A stretch of 6,712 bases of DNA from an uncultured Gemmatimonadota bacterium (GCA_946887155.1 CAMPKM010000168.1:1-6712); one strand, 5' to 3'. Positions 1 to 6,546 are shown, counted from the stretch's first letter. The notes: generated by a model from the sequence alone, not told the origin. Numbers and translations are program-made.

Positions 1-2
1 CT

Positions 3-743
3 CCGGCACTCGCCTTCCTGGCTGTCAGCAAACCGACCCTCGGTATTGCCATGATGGCGGGACCTCTTCGTGGATTTGCCAAACTAAAGGCTGCTATAGT
101 TGCGTCGATCGCACTGCTTACTATTTCGTTCCTTGTGGAGCCTGGCTGGGTTTCCCAGTGGCTCTCTGCAACGCGGAGCGCCGATCATATCCGACCCTGG
201 ATAACCGTTCCTTTCGGATGGCTACTGCTTCTCAGCGCGCTTCGATGGAATTCGTGGCAAGGTCGTTTTCTGCTCGTGTTTTCGCTAATTCCGCAGACGA
301 CACACCTGCTCGCTGTTTTGCCGCTAATCCTTCTACCGAGGACGTTTCTCCAAAAGTTGATGATCGCACTATTGACCTTCCTTACACCGGCAATATTGGT
401 TCGAGAACCCTTCGGATCGCGTTATGAAGTTGCGTCAAGTCACGCCGAACGATTCCTGGTGATCGGCGAAGTGGTGTTTTGGACAGTTCTGATACCGGTC
501 TTGGTCTGCGTGCTGGTCAATCGCGAGGAAGCTGACCAAGCCAAGACCGCCTCTGAAGCGGTGCCATTGGGACGAAAGTCATTACCGTCGCCGGGAAGAC
601 ATTTCGTTGGATTTCGAGTTAGTGTCCTACGCCGCGGAACGCCTTGCTCGATGGGTCACGGACGCCCAAATAACGCTCACACATTGGTGACCGGTGGATT
701 CTTTGATACGCAGTGCGGTCCGATGGATCCTCGAGGTGAATGA
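3..743 (+). CDS. GT87/DUF2029-like polytopic membrane glycosyltransferase, C-terminal part
   Basis: The reading frame is open from the left edge, so the start lies outside the window; the ATGs at 51 and 54 are probably internal. The first visible residues include 'SKPTLGIAMMAG', followed by a hydrophobic helix and 'EPGWVSQWL'. This order (a KP-x-L motif, a membrane helix, then PGW-x-x-W) is typical of GT87/DUF2029 enzymes, which move sugars from polyprenyl-phosphate donors on the outer face of the inner membrane. About six hydrophobic segments follow, including 'WLLLLSAL', 'LLAVLPLILL', 'LMIALLTFLTPAIL' and 'VIGEVVFWTVLIPVLVCVLV', the last near bases 459-520. A charged tail starts at about base 520. 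The tail after about base 590 loses any protein-like character, so the true C-terminus may have been altered by a frameshift. The gene is AT-richer than the genes to its right. Family assignment is by motif memory only; another polytopic envelope enzyme is possible. Confidence 0.55.
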   Translation, partial: PALAFLAVSKPTLGIAMMAGPLRGFAKLKAAIVASIALLTISFLVEPGWVSQWLSATRSADHIRPWITVPFGWLLLLSALRWNSWQGRFLLVFSLIPQTTHLLAVLPLILLPRTFLQKLMIALLTFLTPAILVREPFGSRYEVASSHAERFLVIGEVVFWTVLIPVLVCVLVNREEADQAKTASEAVPLGRKSLPSPGRHFVGFRVSVLRRGTPCSMGHGRPNNAHTLVTGGFFDTQCGPMDPRGE

Positions 744-899
744 CGATCCGCCGTGTTCCAGTGCTCTGAGACGTTGCTCGCGCGCTATGGACGTTCTGGG
801 GAAAAAATGAATCGGTGGCGCAACCGATACGACTCGACCGTTCTCGACGACATGGTCAGCCAGGACTATGAAGCAGCGAAGCAACGTTCCGGCACATGA
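590..899 (+). other. Gene-poor or decayed stretch, possible gene remnant coupled to the UbiA gene
   Basis: No intact gene can be read here. Frame 3 stops at 741-743, then is open from 744 to a TGA at 897-899. That TGA overlaps the ATG of the prenyltransferase gene as ATGA, a typical translational-coupling overlap. Within it an ATG at 807 starts a 30-residue product beginning 'MNRWRNRYDSTVLDD', whose codons have high third-position GC (about 70% by hand count). Frame 1 is open from 691 to a TGA at 808-810 and reads plausibly ('VDSLIRSAVRWILEVNDD'). It ends in AAA AAA TGA, so a one-base slip in the A6 run at 802-807 would join frame 1 to the frame that ends at 899. An upstream TGA at 688-690 still blocks frame 1. 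This fits a decayed gene or an indel error, and I recognise no family. Confidence 0.3.
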
Positions 900-1855
900 G
901 CGAGCGTAGCGGAGGATTGGACCTCCGGGCGCACATCGGCATCGCGCGTCCCGACTACTGGTTCAAGAACGTCTTCGTCATTCCCGGAATCGTCATCGCC
1001 CTTGGCACGGTCAGTGGAGTCGATGCCCGGAATCTCTGGATCCGCATCCTTACCGGTTTCGCCGCCATCTGCCTGGTTGCGTCCAGCAACTACACGCTCA
1101 ACGAAGTGCTCGATGCGCCCTCCGATCGACACCACCCCGAGAAAAGGCATAGGGCAATTCCCTCGGGTCGCGTATCACCCGTCGCCGCATACGTGCAGTG
1201 GTTGTTGTTGTTCGCCGCCGGAATGTCCCTGTCGACGACGATCAGCATCCCCTTCACGCTTTCTTTGCTGGCGCTATGGGTCATGGCCGTCGTCTACAAT
1301 GTCCCGCCCATGCGGAGCAAGGACCAGCCATATGTCGACGTGCTGTCCGAAGCCATCAACAATCCGCTCCGCATGCTGGCCGGGTGGTTCATCGTCACCA
1401 GCGCCACTCTCGCGCCAGCCTCGCTGCTGCTCAGCTACTGGATGATCGGCTGCTATTTCATGGCGCTCAAGCGCTATGCGGAATTGGCCAGCATCGGCGA
1501 TCGCGCGACCGCAGGAGCCTATCGCCGATCCTTCGCGTTCTACACGTCCGAAAGGTTGATCGTCTCAATCATGTTTTACGCGGCAGCGGCCATGCTCTTC
1601 TTCGGTGCCTTCTGCATGCGCTATCGCCTGGAACTGATCCTGGCGTTCCCTCTCGTGGCACTCGTCATGGCCATGTACCTGCGAGTGGCACTCAAGCCGA
1701 ACAGCGCCGCGCAAAACCCGGAACACCTTTACCGTGAACGCGGCCTGATGGTCGCCGTGGTCGCGACAACGATCCTGATGGTGATCCTGCTACGCGTCGA
1801 CCTTCCCATCATGCATCGCCTTCTCACGCCGACGGCTCCGGTACAACAGGTATAG
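896..1855 (+). CDS. UbiA-family prenyltransferase, decaprenyl-phosphate phosphoribosyltransferase-like
   Basis: This 319-residue integral membrane protein has the UbiA signatures in order. The N-terminal 'ARPDYWFKNVFV' matches the 'RPxQWxKNxFV' opening of the decaprenyl-phosphate phosphoribosyltransferase (DPPR synthase) branch. The first metal/diphosphate motif is N69-x3-D73-x3-D77, followed by 'HPEKRHRAIPSGRV'. The second motif region is at 134-158 ('YNVPP' through 'DVLSEAINNPLR', with D148). A third conserved block, 'ALKRYAEL' near 190-197, matches the KRxAEL block of that branch. About nine hydrophobic helices fill the rest. Known members transfer phosphoribose from PRPP to a polyprenyl phosphate, the first step to polyprenyl-phospho-arabinose. 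Substrate here is inferred, and another aromatic or lipid acceptor is not excluded. The start at 896 places the motifs at normal distance; it overlaps an upstream TGA as ATGA and has no clear ribosome binding site. A preceding GT87-like gene supports a lipid-linked sugar role. Confidence 0.85.
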   Translation: MSERSGGLDLRAHIGIARPDYWFKNVFVIPGIVIALGTVSGVDARNLWIRILTGFAAICLVASSNYTLNEVLDAPSDRHHPEKRHRAIPSGRVSPVAAYVQWLLLFAAGMSLSTTISIPFTLSLLALWVMAVVYNVPPMRSKDQPYVDVLSEAINNPLRMLAGWFIVTSATLAPASLLLSYWMIGCYFMALKRYAELASIGDRATAGAYRRSFAFYTSERLIVSIMFYAAAAMLFFGAFCMRYRLELILAFPLVALVMAMYLRVALKPNSAAQNPEHLYRERGLMVAVVATTILMVILLRVDLPIMHRLLTPTAPVQQV

Positions 1856-1894
1856 AGCGTTTCACCTTCGGCAGTTCCAGGACTCCGGGACCCA
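1856..1894. other. Short convergent intergenic gap
   Basis: These 39 bases separate the stop of the prenyltransferase gene on the plus strand from the stop of the NatB-like permease gene on the minus strand. I see no strong hairpin and no T-run, so no intrinsic terminator can be called for either gene. Confidence 0.6.
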
Positions 1895-3178
1895 TCACGC
1901 CCATTTGATCCATTTGAATACTTCGCGGAACGACACACGCTTGCCGTGCATGAGCAAACCTGTGCGATAAACCTTGGCCGCGAAATACACTGCCAGGTAA
2001 CAACCGGCGACCAACGCGAGAATCGAAACCCCGATTTCCCATGGAGCGACGTCCACGGTGCTCATGCGCAGCGGCATGATGATCGGTGACGAGATGGGCA
2101 TGAATCCGAGCGTCATTGCGAGTTGACCGTCCGGATCGAGTAGGACTGGCTGGAGGAAAACGATCGATGCCACAAGCATCAGCACCACCGGCATCTGCGC
2201 CTGCTGGGCCTCCTGTTCGCTGCTCACCATCGCTCCAACAGCAGCAAAGAGCGCCGAATACAGCGTGTAGCCGAGCAGGAAGAAAATGAGAAGAACCGCG
2301 ATCTGGCCGGCGCTGACTGACGGAAGCGGGATCGACGTCGCCGGCAGCCCGAACATCTCCATGAGGGCCACCCGGTATCGCAGCATAACGACGGTGGCGA
2401 TCATCCAGAGAACCATTTGGGTGAGGCCCACGGCGCCCACACCGAGCACCTTCCCCGCCAGCAACGTCGTCGGACGAATGCTCGAAACGACCACCTCGGC
2501 CACGCGGGACTGTTTCTCCTCGATGACTCCGCGCAGGACGTTCTGACCGTACATCAGAATCGTCGTGTAGAGCAGGATGCCGACGACTGAGGCGAATAGG
2601 ATGTTCACCCGACCGGAACCCGCGCGCCCGGACACGGAAAAACGCTCAGCGCGCAAACCGGCCCGTAATCGCTTGACCCGGTCCACCTCGATGGGCGTTA
2701 CGCCGGCGCGACTCAGCTCGAGCCCGATCAATTCCCGGGCAACCGCTGTTTCGATCCTCCGCATATCCGCGAGTGCCGAAGCGTTGGTGCCCAGGTACCG
2801 CGCCCCACGACCTGCGAGTGTGCCGGAGTCGACGACGAGATAACCTTTGATATCGCGCGCGCGAATGTCCCGCACAGCCGTCGACTCCGCTCCGCCGAGG
2901 GTCGCATCAGTCACGCTGACTACCTGCGTGCCAGAGGTGTCAGCGGTCAGGTCGCGATTGAGCTCCGCCGCCACGAGCTGGCCAAGGTTGGCATTGGTCG
3001 CGTCGAGAATCCGGATCCGACCGACGTCCTCCGACGTGTTTGAACGATTCGCCATCCATGCCGGAAGGAACATCAGCGCGCCGAAAAACACCGGTCCGAA
3101 CACGGTCGCCACGAGAAACCATTTCGTGCGGACGCGCTCCATGTATTCGCGCTGCAGGACGACGAGAAGCTTTTTCAT
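1895..3178 (-). CDS. ABC-2 type transporter permease, NatB family
   Basis: This 427-residue protein has the layout of NatB-type permeases (COG1668, ABC-2 membrane family). A short cytoplasmic N-terminus, 'KKLLVVLQREYMERVRTK', leads into a first helix at about 20-42. A large extracytoplasmic domain of about 150 residues follows (45-190). Then come at least five helices at roughly 191-212, 240-265, 291-316, 329-347 and 380-402. Two conserved cytoplasmic or loop blocks are clear: 'GVIEEKQSRVAEVVVSSI' at 217-234 followed by 'LLAGKVLG', and 'SSEQEAQQAQ' at 319-328. Such permeases pair with a separate NatA-type ATPase; NatAB in Bacillus exports sodium, but substrates elsewhere are mostly unknown. 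No ATPase gene lies in this window. The gene follows the FAD-subunit gene by 36 bases on the same strand, so the two are probably co-transcribed. The ATG at 3178 starts directly before the conserved N-terminal segment; no good ribosome binding site precedes it. Confidence 0.88.
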   Translation of the reverse strand: MKKLLVVLQREYMERVRTKWFLVATVFGPVFFGALMFLPAWMANRSNTSEDVGRIRILDATNANLGQLVAAELNRDLTADTSGTQVVSVTDATLGGAESTAVRDIRARDIKGYLVVDSGTLAGRGARYLGTNASALADMRRIETAVARELIGLELSRAGVTPIEVDRVKRLRAGLRAERFSVSGRAGSGRVNILFASVVGILLYTTILMYGQNVLRGVIEEKQSRVAEVVVSSIRPTTLLAGKVLGVGAVGLTQMVLWMIATVVMLRYRVALMEMFGLPATSIPLPSVSAGQIAVLLIFFLLGYTLYSALFAAVGAMVSSEQEAQQAQMPVVLMLVASIVFLQPVLLDPDGQLAMTLGFMPISSPIIMPLRMSTVDVAPWEIGVSILALVAGCYLAVYFAAKVYRTGLLMHGKRVSFREVFKWIKWA

Positions 3179-3214
3179 CGATGGCGGATGGGCGGTGGCG
3201 GAGGGCGATACCGC

Positions 3215-4168
3215 CTAGGCGTTCAGGAACGCGATCGCTTCACGAATCAGATTCGTCGCCAAAGTTACCTTGTAACCGTTCTTCGCGAGCGGCCTGGCGT
3301 CGTACATCGCCCGCTCGGCGAGCACGTCCACGTCATCGGCCGAGAGCGGAGCAGAAGCGACATCCTCCTCGACCGACGAATTCACCCGCCACGGCACCGG
3401 CGCCACGCCGCCCAGGACCATGCGGACCGAGCCATCGGCGCGACGCACCGCGGCAATCGACGCCAGGGCAAAATCCCATTCGGCGCGCTGCAGCACCTTC
3501 GTATACCGCTGCCGGCCGCCTGACGAGTAAGCGGGTACCGTAACGCCGGTGACGAATTCGCCCGGCGCCAGGCTGTTTTCGCGGCGAGGATCGGGATCGG
3601 GGAGCACGAAGAACTCGGCGATGGGAACCTGCCGCGCGCCATCAGGGCCGTACACCTGCACGGTCGCCTCGAGGGCCGTGAGGGCCACGGCCGGATCGGA
3701 CGGATTCAGCGCGAAACAGGGTCCACCACCGAAAATCGCGTGATGCTGATTCTCGCCCGCCGCCGCCGGACAGTCGGATCCACCGGACTTGAGGCAGGGA
3801 ATGCCGGAGCGAAAGTACCAGCACCGGGGACGTTGGCAGAGGTTGCCGCCTAACGTCCCCATGTTCCGCAGGGCCGGGCTGCCGACCGCCTCACAGGCCA
3901 TGGCCAGCGCCGGAAACCGCTCGCGAATGCGCTGGTCTTCAGCGATCGTCGCGATGCGAACCGCGGCGCCGATTTCGAGAGACTCGTCAGGCAGGTCCCG
4001 GATCGCGTTCGCGCCGGGAATGGCGGTCAGGTCGACCACGCGCCGGGGATGTACGAGGCCCTCGCGAATGGCGACGAGGAGGTCGGTCCCCCCGCCCAGG
4101 GCCTGGGCGTCGGTCGCTGAAAGGTGCCGGGCCGCTGACTGGAGGTCGTTTGGACGCTCGTAGTTCAC
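3215..4168 (-). CDS. FAD-binding subunit of a molybdenum hydroxylase (PaoB/YagS type with 4Fe-4S loop)
   Basis: Read from the GTG at 4168 the protein has 317 residues, a normal length for the medium (FAD) subunit of xanthine dehydrogenase-family enzymes. FAD contacts are visible as 'GGGTDLL' at 25-31 and 'GTLGGNL' at 104-110, with 'NPSDPAVAL' at 155-163. The C-terminal FAD-domain block 'LQRAEWDFALASIAA' is at 226-240. Between them lies an insert with C111, C116 ('RPRCWYFR'), C125 ('PCLK'), C133 ('DCPA') and C151 ('GPCFALNP'). This arrangement matches PaoB/YagS and 4-hydroxybenzoyl-CoA reductase beta subunits, whose extra loop binds a 4Fe-4S cluster; C116, C125, C133 and C151 are the likely ligands. 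The subunit would carry electrons between 2Fe-2S centres and FAD. Its 2Fe-2S and molybdopterin partners are not adjacent. The frame stays open upstream to 4603, but 'NYERP' at residues 2-6 is the family's usual opening. GTGs at 4216 and 4222 are alternatives. No clear ribosome binding site is seen. Confidence 0.85.
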   Translation of the reverse strand: MNYERPNDLQSAARHLSATDAQALGGGTDLLVAIREGLVHPRRVVDLTAIPGANAIRDLPDESLEIGAAVRIATIAEDQRIRERFPALAMACEAVGSPALRNMGTLGGNLCQRPRCWYFRSGIPCLKSGGSDCPAAAGENQHHAIFGGGPCFALNPSDPAVALTALEATVQVYGPDGARQVPIAEFFVLPDPDPRRENSLAPGEFVTGVTVPAYSSGGRQRYTKVLQRAEWDFALASIAAVRRADGSVRMVLGGVAPVPWRVNSSVEEDVASAPLSADDVDVLAERAMYDARPLAKNGYKVTLATNLIREAIAFLNA

Positions 4169-4222
4169 GGCCGAATCGTAAGGCTTGTCCCGAGATCCTG
4201 CCCCCGTGTGAGACACTGGCAC

Positions 4223-4259
4223 ACTCGGCTGGTGTGGCGATATTACCACACCGCCGAGT
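4223..4259. promoter_or_regulatory. Bulged palindrome with a -10-like loop, possible operator
   Basis: The left arm is ACTCGGC, a single unpaired T at 4230, then GGTGTGG. The right arm is CCACACC then GCCGAGT. All 14 paired positions match and the loop is 8 bases (4238-4245). On the minus strand the loop reads TAATAT, resembling a -10 hexamer for the FAD-subunit gene, with a leader of about 60 bases to the GTG at 4168. No matching -35 hexamer lies at normal spacing and no T-run follows either arm, so an intrinsic terminator is unlikely. It could be a repressor site overlapping a promoter or an mRNA leader hairpin. Confidence 0.5.
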
Positions 4260-4397
4260 CTGGATAGGGTTAAACTGTTGTGCCGGCAGGGGATAGGCTG
4301 TGTGAGACTCTCCGGCCAAACGGTACACATCGTGCACAAAGGTGCTGGACGCGCCACAGTTGAGTACGCACTGTGTGTGCTGTTCAAACGAATCACT

Positions 4398-4401
4398 GGA
4401 G
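4398..4401 (+). promoter_or_regulatory. Ribosome binding site of the RCC1 lipoprotein
   Basis: GGAG at 4398-4401 lies 8 bases before the ATG at 4410. It selects this start over the in-frame upstream ATG at 4278, and the start so chosen gives an immediate signal peptide with a lipobox. Confidence 0.6.
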
Positions 4402-4409
4402 CGAACCTG

Positions 4410-6398
4410 ATGCGAGCTGGACGAGTTGCCGCTGCCCTGACCCTGCTCACCGTCGTGGCCTGCGGCGAGGAGACCGGACCGAACGTGAGCGGGATTCCGG
4501 GCTTGTCGATCCTGGAAGTTCGCGTGGTTCCGTCGAGCGCGACGATCCTCGTGCCGGACACGATCACGACGGCGGACTTCGTGCAGTTCAGCGCGGTTGC
4601 CATCGGCCGCGCCGGCGAAACGGTTCCCGTTTCGGATTATGCCTGGCGCAGCATGGACGAGTCGATCGCCATCGTCGACGGCACGGGACTCGTCGTACCG
4701 ATCCGCCCAGGCACGGTCGAGATCCACGCGAGCGCGCACAAGATCGGCAAGGCAACGCTGGTCATTCTCCCGGCCACCGAAACGATCGTCGTCACTCCCG
4801 GTCGCGATACCATCTATGTCGACGAGCCGATCGTGCCTTCCACTGACACGCTCAGGCTGAAGGCCGAGGCGTTCGATCCCGACGGTGAGTTACGCGTTGG
4901 CGTGGCATTCACCTGGCAGTCGAACGCGAACGAGGTCGTCTCGGTGGACGTGAACGGAACGGTGCACGCCGAGGGTCTGGGCAGCACCAGCGTACTGGCG
5001 ACGTCGAACGCTCGTTTTGCGGGCTCGCAGATTCTCGTCGCACCGGTCGTTGCCAGCGTGTCGCTGACGTCGCCGGTGACGCAGGCCCTCGTTTCCGACA
5101 CGATCGAACTGACCGCCATCGCGCGCGACTACAACAACGGCGTCATGGCGCGGACGTTCAACTGGACGACGTCGAACGCATCGGTGGCGACGGTCGACGG
5201 TGATGGCATCGTGAATGTCGTTGGCGTCGGTCAGGCAACGATCACCGCCCGCACCGCGCATCGCTCGGCGTCGGTGGACATCGAGACACAACCGCGCGTG
5301 CTGACGAGCATGGATGGTGGGCGTGGTTTTACCTGTGGCGTGGCGAATTTCGGCCGCGGCTATTGCTGGGGGCTGGGCCTCGACGGACGGATCGGCTCCG
5401 TAGCAGATTCGGCCTGCTTCCCCGGAACGGAAGGGTCGGAGACTCCGCCCTGCACGCTTCCGCCGAAGCGGATGAATGCGCCTGAAGTTGCGTACACGTC
5501 CATTTCGGCCGGTGGCAATTTCGGCTGCGGAATTTCTACCGAGCAGTTGCTGTACTGCTGGGGGGCAGATGGCGCCGGGCAGCTCGGTAACGGTTTTGGG
5601 GGCGATACTCCCACCCCCGGCCTGGCGACGGTGAAATCGGAACGCTTTACAACAATTTCTGCCGGGTCTTTGCACGCATGCGCGCTCAACCTGACCGGCA
5701 GGGCCTATTGCTGGGGCGATGACACACAGGGGCAGCTAGGCGACCGTGGGCGCACTACCAGCACCACGCCGATCCCGGTGTCCGACTCGTTGCTGTCGTT
5801 CAAGGCCATCTCCGCGGGGGACGCGCACACGTGCGCGATCACCCAAGCCGGTCAGGCTTATTGCTGGGGCGCTGGCGATGCCGGGCAGTTAGGCACCGGC
5901 AACAAACAGGATTCCGATGCGCCAGTGCTCGTTGGAGGTGGAATCACCTTCACCGCGATTGCGGCGGGTGGCTCTCATACATGCGGTGTAGCCACCTCTG
6001 GCAACATGCTGTGCTGGGGCAGCAACAGGTTCGGGCAGGTCGGGAAGGGTGTTGCTGGCGATACGGTCCTTGTTCCGACGGCGGTGTCGGGAGCCGGTGG
6101 ATACACCATGGTCAGTGCCGGCGAGGATCACACATGCGGGGTCGCGGCAGGAGCGGTGCGTTGCTGGGGTAGAAACGATGACGGACAGCTCGGCATCGGG
6201 AACACGTCCGGGGCGTCCGCACCCAGCACCGTGAGCGGATTGGCGGCCGCGTCAATTTCGCTGGGCAATCGGCACAGTTGCGCCATGAGTACCGACGGGC
6301 GCGCCTGGTGCTGGGGCTCGAACATCTGGGGTGCGTTAGGCAACGAGTTCCAGGCCGCCACGCGTACCACGCCTCAGCTCGTCGCCCGCCCGCGCTAA
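4410..6398 (+). CDS. Surface lipoprotein with three Ig-like domains and seven RCC1 repeats
   Basis: The 662-residue protein starts with an 18-residue lipoprotein signal, 'MRAGRVAAALTLLTVVAC', whose lipobox VVAC gives lipidated C18 and an acidic tether 'GEETGPN'. Three Ig-like (BIG2-type) domains follow at about 35-120, 125-212 and 215-292. Each has a TW- or YAW-type core and a 'S-V/I-A-x-V-D-G-x-G' turn, for example 'NASVATVDGDGIV' in the third. Residues about 298-662 hold seven RCC1 repeats, enough for one seven-bladed beta-propeller. Each has a C-x(8-9)-CWG hairpin, followed in most repeats by a GQLG-like turn. C18 is followed by G19, not D19, so outer-membrane or surface placement is plausible. 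Such proteins are usually thought to bind partners rather than catalyse; no ligand can be read from the sequence. The gene diverges from the FAD-subunit gene and probably ends at the inverted repeat at 6417-6502. Domain calls are firm, function is unknown. Confidence 0.9.
   Translation: MRAGRVAAALTLLTVVACGEETGPNVSGIPGLSILEVRVVPSSATILVPDTITTADFVQFSAVAIGRAGETVPVSDYAWRSMDESIAIVDGTGLVVPIRPGTVEIHASAHKIGKATLVILPATETIVVTPGRDTIYVDEPIVPSTDTLRLKAEAFDPDGELRVGVAFTWQSNANEVVSVDVNGTVHAEGLGSTSVLATSNARFAGSQILVAPVVASVSLTSPVTQALVSDTIELTAIARDYNNGVMARTFNWTTSNASVATVDGDGIVNVVGVGQATITARTAHRSASVDIETQPRVLTSMDGGRGFTCGVANFGRGYCWGLGLDGRIGSVADSACFPGTEGSETPPCTLPPKRMNAPEVAYTSISAGGNFGCGISTEQLLYCWGADGAGQLGNGFGGDTPTPGLATVKSERFTTISAGSLHACALNLTGRAYCWGDDTQGQLGDRGRTTSTTPIPVSDSLLSFKAISAGDAHTCAITQAGQAYCWGAGDAGQLGTGNKQDSDAPVLVGGGITFTAIAAGGSHTCGVATSGNMLCWGSNRFGQVGKGVAGDTVLVPTAVSGAGGYTMVSAGEDHTCGVAAGAVRCWGRNDDGQLGIGNTSGASAPSTVSGLAAASISLGNRHSCAMSTDGRAWCWGSNIWGALGNEFQAATRTTPQLVARPR
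5301..6395 (+). repeat. Seven RCC1 repeats, coding, about 150-base period
   Basis: Within the lipoprotein, the paired cysteines of the repeats are C309/C319, C373/C383, C424/C434, C475/C485, C525/C535, C576/C585 and C624/C634. The distances between first cysteines are 64, 51, 51, 50, 51 and 48 residues. Each second cysteine begins CWG, encoded by TGCTGGGG or similar. The first interval carries an extra loop of about 13 residues with two more cysteines, C336 and C348. Repeat 6 is one residue shorter between its cysteines. The DNA copies are clearly diverged, so the array is old rather than a recent tandem expansion. Confidence 0.9.
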
Positions 6399-6416
6399 CC
6401 GCTCATCAACGCTCGC

Positions 6417-6502
6417 CGAAAAACGGGGCCAAGGCTCGCAACGCTCCAGATCCTGAGGTAGGACGGTTCAAGGGGCGTTGCGAATCTGACCCCCGCTTTT
6501 CG
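6417..6502 (+). terminator. Nested inverted repeat after the lipoprotein gene, possible terminator
   Basis: An outer arm CGAAAAACGGGG (6417-6428) pairs with CCCCGCTTTTCG (6491-6502) at 11 of 12 positions. In the same register an inner arm TCGCAACGCTCC (6436-6447) pairs with GGGGCGTTGCGA (6472-6483), with one G-T pair. The loop holds a further small TCCT/AGGA hairpin (6451-6454 with 6460-6463). The structure begins 18 bases after the stop codon. The T4 at 6497-6500 follows the CCCCG arm, as in an intrinsic terminator, and the A5 at 6419-6423 would serve the other direction. The T-run is short and the loop long, so a repeat element or RNA-processing structure is also possible. Confidence 0.45.
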
Positions 6503-6540
6503 TCCAAAACGGGCTCAGCGGGAGACGCAGCGCGCGCGAG

Positions 6541-6546
6541 TATATC
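6541..6546 (+). promoter_or_regulatory. Possible -10 element for the second lipoprotein
   Basis: TATATC is an AT-rich hexamer in an otherwise GC-rich stretch and sits about 33 bases before the GTG at 6579. No -35-like hexamer is found at 17 bases upstream. The call rests on composition and position alone. Confidence 0.2.

Larger units (their letters stand above)
4169..4409. other. Divergent intergenic region between FAD-subunit and lipoprotein genes
   Basis: These 241 bases separate two genes that start in opposite directions, so promoters for both must lie here unless one is transcribed from further away. The strongest structure is the bulged palindrome at 4223-4259, listed separately. I could not find a convincing -35/-10 pair for the plus-strand gene. 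A frame extends open through 4278-4409 upstream of the lipoprotein start, but its residues show no signal peptide or family likeness, so I treat it as non-coding. Confidence 0.55.

Noticed and set aside
627..884. An 85-codon minus-strand frame over the decayed region
   Set aside because: No recognisable motif or plausible ribosome binding site, and it would sit antisense inside a plus-strand gene run.
3191..3215. GGCGGT/ACCGCC inverted repeat between the FAD-subunit and permease genes
   Set aside because: Only six pairs with a 13-base loop in very GC-rich sequence and no T-run; likely chance.
4364..4390. TTGA...GCAC / GTGC...TCAA dyad upstream of the lipoprotein start
   Set aside because: Two four-base pairings separated by an uneven internal loop; too weak to call a site.
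4278..4409. In-frame extension of the RCC1 lipoprotein to an ATG at 4278
   Set aside because: It would bury the lipoprotein signal 44 residues inside the protein. The ATG at 4410 has a ribosome binding site and gives a correct signal peptide.
4169..4603. N-terminal extension of the FAD-subunit frame up to 4603
   Set aside because: The extension has no family likeness and overlaps the start of the divergent lipoprotein gene; the family's opening motif begins right after the GTG at 4168.
4890..5675. A 261-codon minus-strand open frame opposite the RCC1 lipoprotein gene
   Set aside because: It lies wholly antisense to a gene with firm domains, is arginine-rich and low in recognisable motifs, as expected for a shadow frame in GC-rich DNA.
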